Shown here: positions 1 through 6,823 of the stretch, piece after piece
How the letters are laid out: each line of letters starts with the position of its first letter
How positions within the stretch are numbered: position 1 is the stretch's first letter
NCBI GenBank assembly: GCA_013426805.1
Contig: JACDZG010000041.1
Span: 1-54,817 of the forward strand
Reading direction: 5' to 3'
Origin: Chromatiaceae bacterium
GTDB lineage: Bacteria > Pseudomonadota > Gammaproteobacteria > Chromatiales > Chromatiaceae
Length of the DNA: 54,817 bases
The notes under the pieces: generated by a model
Databases searched by the model: none
Seen by the model: the letters and a program-made list of their open reading frames with translations, nothing else
Told to the model about the DNA's origin: nothing
Made by a program: the position numbers and the translations under genes

Positions 1-67
1 AGTACTTAAACAATTGCTTAAGAGCAGTCTCGTCATCCGCTGTTAAGTCCTCTTCGGCCTTGATCAT
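1..67 (-). pseudogene. Possible transposase fragment running off the window edge
   Basis: Read leftwards from an ATG at 67, the strand is open for 22 codons to the window edge and gives MIKAEEDLTADDETALKQLF. The LTxDDxxxLKxLF pattern recalls the C-terminal part of ISL3-type transposases, but this rests on memory of the family and on very little sequence. The ATG lies inside the dispersed repeat at 56-75, so the reading probably begins at a repeat junction rather than at a true gene start. The remainder lies outside the window. Confidence 0.22.
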
Positions 68-75
68 CGTTCCGG
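56..75. repeat. Dispersed repeat, copy 1 (GATGATCAAGGCC family)
   Basis: On the minus strand this reads CCGGAACGATGATCAAGGCC. The same word with one mismatch is at 1255-1274, and two inverted copies form a hairpin at 19418-19477. A decayed copy may lie near 35234-35248. This copy sits at the start of the partial reading frame at 1-67. Confidence 0.6.
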
Positions 76-184
76 CCAGCGCTCGGCCCTCGCGCGCTGG
101 AGGAGGCGTCAGCCGAACCAGGGAGGCGCCGACGCGAGGTCGACCGGCTGAAGCCTCGACCTCCGGTTTTCTCGCGGTCACTAT

Positions 185-203
185 CATCGCGGCCGGAGGC
201 CGC
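185..203. repeat. Dispersed repeat CATCGCGGCCGGAGGCCGC
   Basis: This 19-base word recurs with one mismatch at 52303-52321, where it pairs with an inverted copy at 52248-52266. Its inner part, GCGGCCGGAGGCCGC, is itself nearly palindromic. Here it lies just beyond the stop codon of the Rpn-type gene that ends at 223. Confidence 0.5.
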
Positions 204-222
204 TTCTACGGGGAACCGCTTT

Positions 223-1164
223 TCAGGCGTCCGCGGGGCGGTCGCGATCGTGCAGCAGCGCTTTGAGCCGCTCGATCTCGGCGAGGGCGGCTTCCTTGGC
301 TTGGCGCTCGGCCTCGCGCGCTTGTAGGGCGGCCTGCTGGGCTTGCAGGGCGGCTTCCTTGGCTTGGCGCTCGGCCTCGCGCGCTTGCAAGGCGGCTTCT
401 TTTGCTTGCCGCTCGACCTCACGTGCCGCCCGCTCGGCGGCGCGTGCGGCTCGTTCGTCGTCGAGTTCGCGTTGGATCGAGCGCTGTTGGCGCAGGAAGT
501 CCTGCCGGGCCTGATAGACGTGATAGGCGCGTTCTTTGTCGGAGAAGGCTTTTAAGGTCGTCATGGCTTGCCTCATTTCCGGAGTTTGCATCCAGTCGGG
601 AAGGTGATCGGCATTCAGGTGTTCGCCGTCTTTAAAGAACTTGAGCCACCGCTGTTCCTCTGTTTCGACCTGCTCGGCGGCGAATTTGTTCAGCTCGAAG
701 AGGTAGATGCCGCCATGGTCGAGCAGGCAGCGGTCGCGCTCGTCGCGTAGCCGGTAGCGGTGCGCGTAGCAGGGGTCGCCGCGCAGGAGGTCTTCACCCA
801 AGAGCCAGATGCTGTAGGTGGGTTGCAGCGCGTCATAATCCTGACCGCTCTGCAATTGTTGACTGTAGAGGTCGGCCCAGGTGTAGAGGATGCGGGCGGG
901 CAGGTCGCGATGGTTCACCAGTTGGATTTCGGCCTGATAGAGGCGGTCGTGATCATCACGGGCTTTGACATCGACGATGCTGAGTTTATCGGTGACAAAT
1001 TCGCGTTCGTTGTACGGATTGAGGATGTCGACCTGGGTGACCGGGCTGGGCAAGTCCGCGCCGAGGATGGCGTTGAGAAAATGGATGAGCAGGTCGCGGT
1101 TGTCCTCAGCGCCCAGCAGGGCTTTGAAGACACAGTCGGTTTTGGGGTCGATCGGGTGGTCCAT
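223..1164 (-). CDS. Rpn-type PD-(D/E)XK nuclease, transposase_31-like
   Basis: The 313-residue protein belongs to the Rpn (recombination-promoting nuclease, formerly transposase_31) family, DNA-cutting proteins linked to RecA-independent recombination. The N-terminal DPKTDCVFKALLG block is typical. The nuclease core shows D65 in the VDVKARD stretch and E79-x-Q81 in YQAEIQLV, the expected catalytic spacing. From about residue 230 the protein is a long charged coiled coil built of AREAERQAKEAALQA-like units. The ATG at 1164 starts exactly at the conserved N-terminus. A broken paralogue is divergently oriented from 1263. The family is clear; the cellular role here is not. Confidence 0.88.
   Translation of the reverse strand: MDHPIDPKTDCVFKALLGAEDNRDLLIHFLNAILGADLPSPVTQVDILNPYNEREFVTDKLSIVDVKARDDHDRLYQAEIQLVNHRDLPARILYTWADLYSQQLQSGQDYDALQPTYSIWLLGEDLLRGDPCYAHRYRLRDERDRCLLDHGGIYLFELNKFAAEQVETEEQRWLKFFKDGEHLNADHLPDWMQTPEMRQAMTTLKAFSDKERAYHVYQARQDFLRQQRSIQRELDDERAARAAERAAREVERQAKEAALQAREAERQAKEAALQAQQAALQAREAERQAKEAALAEIERLKALLHDRDRPADA
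285..410. repeat. 63-bp tandem repeat in the coiled-coil part of the Rpn gene
   Basis: Bases 285-324 and 348-387 are identical over 40 bases and are offset by 63 bases, which is 21 codons or three heptads. A third, diverged unit follows to about 410. The repeat unit keeps the reading frame, so gain or loss of units would only change the length of the coiled coil. Confidence 0.75.
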
Positions 1165-1254
1165 GCGGAGAGTCTAGGCGGGCGCGGCGGGCGGGGCAAT
1201 GGCGCGATGCTCGACATGGCGGGGGGGCGCCCCAGCAGCGCGGTCCACCGGCAG

Positions 1255-1274
1255 CCGGAAGGATGATCAAGGCC
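1255..1274. repeat. Dispersed repeat, copy 2, at the broken 5' end of the second rpn gene
   Basis: CCGGAAGGATGATCAAGGCC matches copy 1 (56-75, reverse strand) at 19 of 20 positions. Rpn homology of the downstream pseudogene starts immediately after it, at the codons for NRDLLIHFLNAILGA. The first 22 or so residues of the family are missing upstream, so the repeat marks the truncation point. Confidence 0.6.
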
Positions 1275-1850
1275 AATCGTGACTTGCTGATCCATTTCCT
1301 CAACGCCATCCTCGGTGCGGAGCTGCCTCGGCCCATCACCGCGGTGGAGATCCTTCAATCCCTATAACGAAAAGGAATTTCTCGACGACAAGCTCACCGT
1401 GGTCGACGTCAAGGCCCGTGACGCCACCGGGCAGTTGTATCAGGTTGAGATCCAACTTCTCAATCACCGCGACCTGCCGGCGCGCATCCTCTACGGTTGG
1501 GCCGACCTCTACAGCGCGCAGATCAAGGAGGGCGAGAGCTACCGCAAGCTGCGCCCCACCTATGCGATCTGGCTGTTGGGCCAGATCCTGTTGGCGGATG
1601 ACCCGGACTATGCCCATGAGTTCCGGTTGCGCGACCAGCACGGTCGCGTCTTTCTGGACCACGGCGGTATCTGGCTGCTGGAACTGAGCAAATTCGCCGC
1701 CGACGCGGTCGAAACCGAGCAGCAGCGGTGGCTGAAATTCTTCACCGAGGCAGAGCGCCTGGACGCGGACGCCCTGCCGGCCTGGATGCAGACCCAAGAG
1801 ATGAGGCGCGCCATGAACACCCTGAAGACCTTCTCCGAGAAAGAGCACGC
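1263..1850 (+). pseudogene. Truncated, frameshifted Rpn-type nuclease gene
   Basis: The translation matches the intact paralogue at 223-1164 (RDLLIHFLNAILGA, then NPYNEKEF, DVKARD, YQVEIQLLNHRDLPARILY and so on), but it carries three lesions. The 5' end lacks the DPKTDCVFKALLG block and starts at a dispersed repeat. One extra base near 1352, in the ATCCTTCAATCCC stretch, shifts the frame between VEIL and NPYNE. Homology stops near 1848 after KTFSEKEHA, where unrelated sequence is joined. The coiled-coil tail is absent. The gene points away from the intact copy, so the two form an inverted pair about 100 bases apart. Confidence 0.8.
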
Positions 1851-1954
1851 TCCATCAGTGTCTTGGAGATCTCGACCGCGCGTTCACGGGCGGACCGTGC
1901 AGCACGGCCCACCAGTTCGCTCAGCCCCGCATCGGCGAACACCGCCGGGGCGCG
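1848..1954 (-). pseudogene. Unidentified gene fragment fused to the rpn pseudogene
   Basis: On the minus strand this stretch reads VFADAGLSELVGRAARSARE and continues as RAVEISKTLMERA. It looks like real helical protein sequence, and it ends precisely where rpn homology ends on the other strand. No start or stop fits a complete gene. I do not recognise the family. It is probably the stump of another gene joined here by rearrangement. Confidence 0.25.
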
Positions 1955-1966
1955 TTCGCCAGTTCC

Positions 1967-2110
1967 AGGGACAGTTTACTAAATTACCCGAGCGGAGCAG
2001 TATAGGTGAGGAAAAAGAGCCAACGGATTCACCGGGGTTGAGGCCCCAACAGCGGCATGGCAAGGCTTCCCAGTTCGGCGGGGGAGAAGGGAATTAGGTA
2101 AACTGTCCCC
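1967..2110. repeat. Inverted GGACAGTTTAC repeats
   Basis: The word GGACAGTTTACTAAATT (from 1967) faces GAATTAGGTAAACTGTCC (ending near 2108) as an inverted pair. A similar word, GGGGACAGTATACTCAATTC, lies at about 4064-4083. Words of this kind commonly flank decayed REP-associated (Y1) transposase regions; that link is an inference, and no transposase is present. Confidence 0.5.
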
Positions 2111-2140
2111 GGCACTCCGGCACTCCGGCACTCCGGCACT
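2109..2140. repeat. Four perfect tandem copies of CCGGCACT
   Basis: The 8-base unit CCGGCACT is repeated four times without interruption. Degenerate units CCGGAACA and CCGGAACG follow to about 2165. It is a simple-sequence tract in a gene-free stretch. Confidence 0.85.
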
Positions 2141-2277
2141 CCGGAACACCGGAACGCACCGGAACTCACGAGAAGAATGAGGCGTGCGAGCAGAGCAAGT
2201 CACGACTTATCCTTGCGGTTAGGCTAACGAGTAGTCAGCGCCTTTTATAGATAGAACGCGAATTGGTAAAGACAATC

Positions 2278-3099
2278 ATGAAACAAAATCGGACACGAAA
2301 GCCGAAGAAGAAGTCAACGCGGGCCATAAGTCTTGCGCGAAAAGGGACTATGTCTTTCGGAAACCGCCAAAATGTTGCTGGAACCACAACAGGAGAACTG
2401 GTTCAACCCACTCGACTGCATTACACGGTCGCTGACCCTGACGAGACAGAACGTACACTGCTGAAACTTGACTGCATGGAGTCCGATCCGACTCGAAAAC
2501 GATGGGTATGGATGTATACGAAGGAAGCGTCCAGTCTTCCTTTACGTAAAGCGCCTGTAAACGACTCTGTTGTTATCGGGGAGTTTTTCTGGAATGGGGA
2601 TACAGAGCTTGTCTTGAATGTTCGTTCAATCGAACGTGCGTTGGCCGCAGTGGAGTTTTTTGATCGCCATCTTTCTCGCACGCTGGCAAGATTGACTCAT
2701 GTGACGGTAATAAATCGTCTTTTTAGTGTCGCTGACATAAATAATAATCCAAGCTTACAGGCGCTTTTCGAGCAAACCCCATTAATAGAACTTGATCCTG
2801 ATGCACTTGCCGCGAAGCTATTGATCGCGAAAGAGCAGAGCCGGAACGTCCATCAGCAACGCGCGGCAGCCGCGCAGATTTTTGAGGAACTGATACAACG
2901 GCGGGAACCCGAAATAGAGAAATTCCCCGTGCACTATTATGAAGATGGTATCGCATCACTGCGATTAAAACTATATACGAGCCAAGCCGTTGCCGTACAA
3001 CACTGGAAAGGCAACCTGAAGTACACGTCGTATGATGCTATTCAGGATATGATGAACAAAGCCAACTTAGCCAACGGAGGTGAAGATGTGAGGAAATAG
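2278..3099 (+). CDS. Orphan protein of unknown function, AT-richer than its neighbours
   Basis: This 273-residue protein was not recognised. It begins with a strongly basic segment (RTRKPKKKSTR) and has no signal peptide or membrane segment. The C-terminal half is rich in charged residues. A TTG at 2263 would add five residues, but the ATG at 2278 looks more natural; neither has a good ribosome-binding site. Base composition and codon use are visibly more AT-rich than in flanking genes. It lies between a rearranged rpn relic and a toxin-antitoxin relic, which suggests recent acquisition. A possible -10 box (TATAGAT) lies near 2247. Confidence 0.6.
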   Translation: MKQNRTRKPKKKSTRAISLARKGTMSFGNRQNVAGTTTGELVQPTRLHYTVADPDETERTLLKLDCMESDPTRKRWVWMYTKEASSLPLRKAPVNDSVVIGEFFWNGDTELVLNVRSIERALAAVEFFDRHLSRTLARLTHVTVINRLFSVADINNNPSLQALFEQTPLIELDPDALAAKLLIAKEQSRNVHQQRAAAAQIFEELIQRREPEIEKFPVHYYEDGIASLRLKLYTSQAVAVQHWKGNLKYTSYDAIQDMMNKANLANGGEDVRK

Positions 3100-3106
3100 G
3101 GGACGG

Positions 3107-3127
3107 GAAATAGGGGACGTACCACGG
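3107..3127. repeat. GGGGACGTACCACG repeat word
   Basis: AGGGGACGTACCACGG follows the orphan gene directly. The same core, GGGGACGTACCACG, recurs at about 4154-4167, and the variant AGGGACAGACCACGG recurs at 4297-4311. Such words are typical of decayed REP/Y1-transposase neighbourhoods, though no transposase is seen. Confidence 0.5.
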
Positions 3128-3168
3128 ATATGTCAGCGGGATAAAAACCGAGCACCGAGACCTCCGAG

Positions 3169-3662
3169 CTACGCCTGAACCTGTGCCAATGGCAGGAAGA
3201 GCGTCATCGGCGAGTCGAGTAGGGGAATGAATTCGTGGTGAAGGTAGAACGCCAAGGCGGCCTCGTCCTTGGCGTCCACGGTCATGGCAAAGGCTGCGAT
3301 CTCCGAACGGGCGGCACGCGCCAAAGCGTCGGCCAATAAGGCGCTGCCGAGACCTTGGCCACGGAAGGCTTGATCGACGGCCAAGCGTCCCAGCCGAACA
3401 GCGGGGATCGATGGGTAACGGGGAAGCCTCCGGGCGGTTTGGGGAGGAAGCGCGGTAAGACCAGGCTGGCCGACGCCAGTGTGTAATAGCCGGCCACTCG
3501 ACTCTCGGGCGTAATGGCTACCAAGCACGCCGTGACGCGGCGGCGAATGTCTTGGGTGACCCGCTGTCGGAAGTAGTGGTCGAGGGGCTCGGAGCCGCTG
3601 GCGAAGGTGGAGCGGTCGTGCTCCGCCGATAGCGCAACGACTCGCAACGCGGAACGGGTCAT
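3169..3662 (-). pseudogene. GNAT acetyltransferase toxin (TacT-like), frameshifted
   Basis: The sequence encodes a GNAT-family N-acetyltransferase of the kind that acts as a toxin by acetylating aminoacyl-tRNA. The first part is MTRSALRVVALSAEHDRSTF through VAGYYTLASASLV. The second is ALPPQTARRLPRYPSIPAVR followed by the acetyl-CoA-binding loop AFRGQGLGSALLADAL and VDAKDEAALAFYLHHEF. The two parts are in different frames, and a single-base loss near 3460 explains the break. The start overlaps the antitoxin stop as ATGA. If the lesion is real, the toxin is dead while its antitoxin gene is intact; a sequencing error is the alternative. Confidence 0.82.
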
Positions 3663-3940
3663 TCTCCGCCGAGCAGCTCGCGACGGCGGGCGAAGGCGCG
3701 TTCTAATGCCGGAGAGGGTGGCGGCGGGGACAGGAGTGCCTCGGCGAAACGCTCCGAATCAGCCAGGGACAGGCGTATGACCTCGGTCTCCGCGATGGTG
3801 CGTTGGGCGGCTTCTTGGACCGCTGCGACTACGAAGTCGGTCATGGCGATGCCCCGGATCTCGGCGGCCCGCTTGAGCATGGCGTGCAGGTCCGCGCCGA
3901 TGGGGGTGTCAATGTGGGTCGTGGACGTGCTGGTCGACAT
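3659..3940 (-). CDS. DUF1778 (TacA-like) antitoxin
   Basis: The 93-residue protein has the DUF1778 ribbon-helix-helix antitoxin layout: THIDTPIGADLHAMLKRAAE, then DFVVAAVQEAAQRTIAE, then a C-terminal tail that would wrap the GNAT toxin. The ATG at 3940 has a strong ribosome-binding site (GAGGAGG, about seven bases upstream); longer in-frame readings upstream lie in repeat debris. Its stop overlaps the start of the downstream GNAT gene by four bases (ATGA). Such antitoxins normally repress their own operon together with the toxin. Confidence 0.85.
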   Translation of the reverse strand: MSTSTSTTHIDTPIGADLHAMLKRAAEIRGIAMTDFVVAAVQEAAQRTIAETEVIRLSLADSERFAEALLSPPPPSPALERAFARRRELLGGE

Positions 3941-4383
3941 TGGGCTGTCCTCCTCTGGATCTGGGACCAGTTTATCGAACTCCCGATCTCGATGGATTAA
4001 CTCGCAAAAACGTTCGGAGTTCTGGGCTGAGTTCCGGGGACCGGGCGGAGTTCGGAGTTCCGGGGACAGTATACTCAATTCGCAGGGTGTTCCGGGGCTC
4101 GTTCGGGTCGCTGACAGGGCGTTGGGCGTAACGCGGGGATGCATGGGGTATCGGGGACGTACCACGATTACTCCGGACTTCCTCCCGGATTAACCGCACG
4201 CGCACGCGCAATCGGCGGCGCGGGGTCGTTCCACAAAACCGGGGACATTGCGGCCTGGCAAGGCCGCGTGTTCTAGGGATACCTTAGGATACCTTAGGGA
4301 CAGACCACGGTTTCCGCCGGTTCGCGGCGTGCCGATCCGCCTTATGGTCGGGGCGCCGATCCGCACCCTTTCCGTGCGAATCC
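3941..4383. other. Gene-free stretch filled with repeat debris
   Basis: No credible gene lies here. The stretch holds GGGGACAGTATACTC near 4064, GGGGACGTACCACG near 4154, GGGGACATTGCGG near 4242, a 10-base direct repeat ATACCTTAGG at 4279-4288 and 4289-4298, and AGGGACAGACCACGG at 4297-4311. These words match others at 1967-2110 and 3107-3127. The segment separates the TacA-type module from hicBA. Confidence 0.55.
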
Positions 4384-4596
4384 CTACAAGTCCTCAGGCC
4401 GTAGCCCTGTGTGCTTGGCGATGCGCGCCAGCATCCGCGGACCAAGTTCCTCTCCGTCGTGGAAGGCGAACACGAAATCATTCCAGCCCTTGCGCATGAG
4501 CGTTCGGTGCGAGCCAGTCTGGCGCCGGGTCTCCCAGCCGAGCCTGAGCAACGCCGCCAGGACCTGCTTGGCCTTGGCGGAAGGCCACTGGCTCAT
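4384..4596 (-). CDS. hicA: HicA mRNA interferase toxin
   Basis: The 70-residue protein has the compact dsRNA-binding-like fold of HicA toxins, which cut mRNA and tmRNA. The sequence shows the conserved start VLAALLRLGWETRRQTGSH with the catalytic histidine at position 30 (GSHRTL), and the end FAFHDGEELGPRMLARIAKH. It is the second gene of the pair; its ATG overlaps the hicB stop codon (ATGA at 4593-4596), so translation is probably coupled. All recognisable family features are intact. Confidence 0.92.
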   Translation of the reverse strand: MSQWPSAKAKQVLAALLRLGWETRRQTGSHRTLMRKGWNDFVFAFHDGEELGPRMLARIAKHTGLRPEDL

Positions 4597-4802
4597 GCGG
4601 CGGCTGGGAGCGAAATGCTGATGGCCAGGGGTTTTGCTTCCCCATGCTCAAGCCGCTCTGCGAGCACCCGAAGGGCTAACGCCTCGGCCTTTGCCATGGC
4701 GCTGTCCTTTGATCCGCCGTAGGCGAGAGCGCCAGGCAGTTCCAGCACTTCGGCCAGCCACCGCCCATCGTCTTCCTGCTCGCACTCAAGTGTGAAGTTC
4801 AT
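4593..4802 (-). CDS. hicB: HicB antitoxin, short form
   Basis: The 69-residue protein has the degenerate RNase H-like fold of HicB (CEQEDDGRWLAEVLELPGAL, then GGSKDSAMAKAEALALRVLA). It ends without the helix-turn-helix or ribbon-helix-helix domain found in longer HicB proteins, so any self-repression would need another DNA-binding route. The ATG at 4802 follows a GAGGAA ribosome-binding site. Here the antitoxin precedes the toxin, whereas many classic loci have hicA first. Confidence 0.9.
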   Translation of the reverse strand: MNFTLECEQEDDGRWLAEVLELPGALAYGGSKDSAMAKAEALALRVLAERLEHGEAKPLAISISLPAAA

Positions 4803-4812
4803 GGGTGGTTCC

Positions 4813-4914
4813 TCAAATGGTTGCGAGAAAGCGTTCGGTATCCACCGGGCCGCGCGCGGCGATCAGTGCCCGGACCCCGGCCAGTTTCAGCGCAGACTCG
4901 GTTTTCAGCGTCAG
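4813..4914 (-). pseudogene. Fragment of a small unidentified gene upstream of hicB
   Basis: The minus strand reads ELTLKTESALKLAGVRALIA followed by ARGPVDTERFLATI and a stop, just before hicB. The pattern resembles the N-terminus of small antitoxin-like proteins (an alanine-rich helix followed by LGPV..RFL), but the family is not certain. The upstream extension to 5076 has the low-complexity look of non-coding DNA. It is probably a truncated relic. Confidence 0.25.
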
Positions 4915-5097
4915 TTCGAGTCTGCTGGTCGAAGGGCCGGTTGAAGCAGCAGATGTCGAGCCTGCGACAATCGGAAACAACGGGGCGGCCACTAGGCAGC
5001 GAAGAATGGATTGAAGAGGTCGAAACAATGACAGGCACCGGTCTGCTTCTCCGGCCCTGTTGCTCCTCTTTTCCATGGCCCCTTTGCCATGCGCCTG

Positions 5098-6153
5098 TCA
5101 CCGATGAACGAGAGAAATCGCCCTGTAGACTTGGATCGCGATTCCCGTTAGCAGGAAGCGCAGGATATACCTGATAACCGTCGCCGTTACATCGCGGATG
5201 CCCTCCACGGCGCGGCCGATGGCCGACAGAAACGCACTAAGAATACGCCCAAGCATTGTCCCGACTTTGGCGCTCAATAGAGAAGCCCTCTCCAGTAGCC
5301 AAGCCAGTGTGTCGAGAAGCGTCAATCCGGAACTGATCAATGTCTGAAGACCGGCGCCGACGACCTCGGCAGCCAGCTCGATAAGATGAAGCAGCGCGCG
5401 ACCGAGGAACCACATCACGCTTCCGCTATAGTGAGCAAGCCCGGACCGGTCCCCGGAATCGAGCCACAGGGACACCTGTGCGTCCAAACGATCCAACCAG
5501 TTAGTGCAGGCGCAACGCATACCGCGCCAGCTTCCGCCAGAGACGTCGCTGACGTAACCGTTCATGAAATGCGCGGAAAAATCGTACGCGGAATAGCTGG
5601 AGGGAAGCATAATGACTGTCCGTGTGCTGGTGCGTGGACGAATGGAAAGAGTGGCACCATGCTCACCGGGTCGTTGGTGTGGTGGACTCCAAAGATGCTT
5701 TCTGCGCCGATCACGTCGGTAATACCGTTGCTAAAGGGGAATAACCCGACTCGCGGACTTCCGAAGGTGTATAACGACACGCTCATTCCACGCGAGCGCG
5801 CATAGTCCGCAACCAGGGTTGCCAGCGCTTCGCCGAGACTGTGACCGACACAGTGGATATGATTGATCCCCTGGTTCCGAGAGTCGTTGAGACACGCGTC
5901 GAGCTGGTCCTTGACGGACTTGAAGGTCTCGTTGAATCCGGCATGGACGATCTGCCCGCCAGGTCCAAATTGCATGCCGCAGTTCCCATCGGTCACGCCG
6001 TCGGCCAACGACGCGGTTCCGCGCATGACCACCAACGCTTCCCTCGCACGACTGCCGCGACCCGTGGAGACAAAGCCGAATCCCGTGGACGATCGCAACA
6101 ATGCGCCAGACGATCCGGTCACCCTCTGGGGCGGATTGAAGGCTTCTCGCCAT
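5098..6153 (-). pseudogene. Class 3 lipase gene with frameshift and damaged 5' end
   Basis: The frame ending at 5562 carries the lipase core: VVMRGTASLADG, the nucleophile elbow HCVGHSLGEALATL, then YTFGSPRVGL and HHTNDPVSMVPLFPF. One base is missing near 5612, after HGQSL. In the next frame the protein continues as MLPSSYSAYDFSAHFMNGYV and then a hydrophobic tail with several possible membrane helices (ALLHLIELAAEVV; TVIRYILRFLLTG). At the 5' end an ATG at 6153 immediately follows the upstream stop, but it is out of frame with the lipase core, so an N-terminal deletion is also likely. Without these lesions it would be a membrane-active lipase. Confidence 0.72.
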
Positions 6154-6154
6154 G

Positions 6155-6664
6155 TTACTCGAGGATACAGATACCCTGGTAACCCAATTTGGCCTTGGTG
6201 TCGATCAGATGATAGGTCGGCGCGTCGGCCAGGTCGCAGCGCAATCGCAACATACGACCGGGAAACTCTCCATTTGCGTCGTAATTGTGCTTGGAGTACT
6301 TCCACGCCTGGTATTCGTTGCCTCCGGTGCGGATGATGATCTTTTGCTCAATGACCGGCTCATGGGGCATCAAAGAGCCGAGGAAGGTCGATCCGGTAAC
6401 GGCAGGGAAGGAAAACTCGCCGTGGGTATCCGTGGTTGTCTTGTCCGCGCCAACTTGATCTTGCCAGTGCCAGCGATAACTCCTTTCCACTTCGGCACCG
6501 GACACCGGCCTACCGTCATGAATGACCGTGCCCCGGATCTCGGAGAACAAGGTGAGTGTCTTAGCCATGGCTGTCGCGCTACCCAGGATTAAGAAAAAAG
6601 CACTCGCCGCAGCAATGCCTCGCGCCACGGACAGTGGCGTTCGATTTGAAAAATCTTGAAGCAT
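6155..6664 (-). CDS. Secreted DUF6795-like protein, possible partner of the lipase
   Basis: The 169-residue protein starts with a signal peptide (VARGIAAASAFFLILGSATA, probable cleavage after AMA). A carboxypeptidase-regulatory-like beta domain follows: LFSEIRGTVIHDGRPVSGAE, then TDTHGEFSFPAV. This matches what I recall of DUF6795 proteins. They are often found next to lipase effectors of type VI secretion systems and may act as periplasmic immunity factors; that role is an inference. The lipase reading follows within three bases of the stop. No other type VI genes are in the window. Confidence 0.6.
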   Translation of the reverse strand: MLQDFSNRTPLSVARGIAAASAFFLILGSATAMAKTLTLFSEIRGTVIHDGRPVSGAEVERSYRWHWQDQVGADKTTTDTHGEFSFPAVTGSTFLGSLMPHEPVIEQKIIIRTGGNEYQAWKYSKHNYDANGEFPGRMLRLRCDLADAPTYHLIDTKAKLGYQGICILE

Positions 6665-6823
6665 ACCCGGAAGGCCGAAGGTGGACGATGACGCTGATTA
6701 AATCATTCTTGCTAACGGGGATTTTGTCAAGGGAAAAGAGGCCAGTGCGGCCCCTATATTTCAGATAGTCGGGCCTTAGTTCAGTGTCATTCGGGCCAGG
6801 CCCTTGTCCGCAAACGAACTCAA

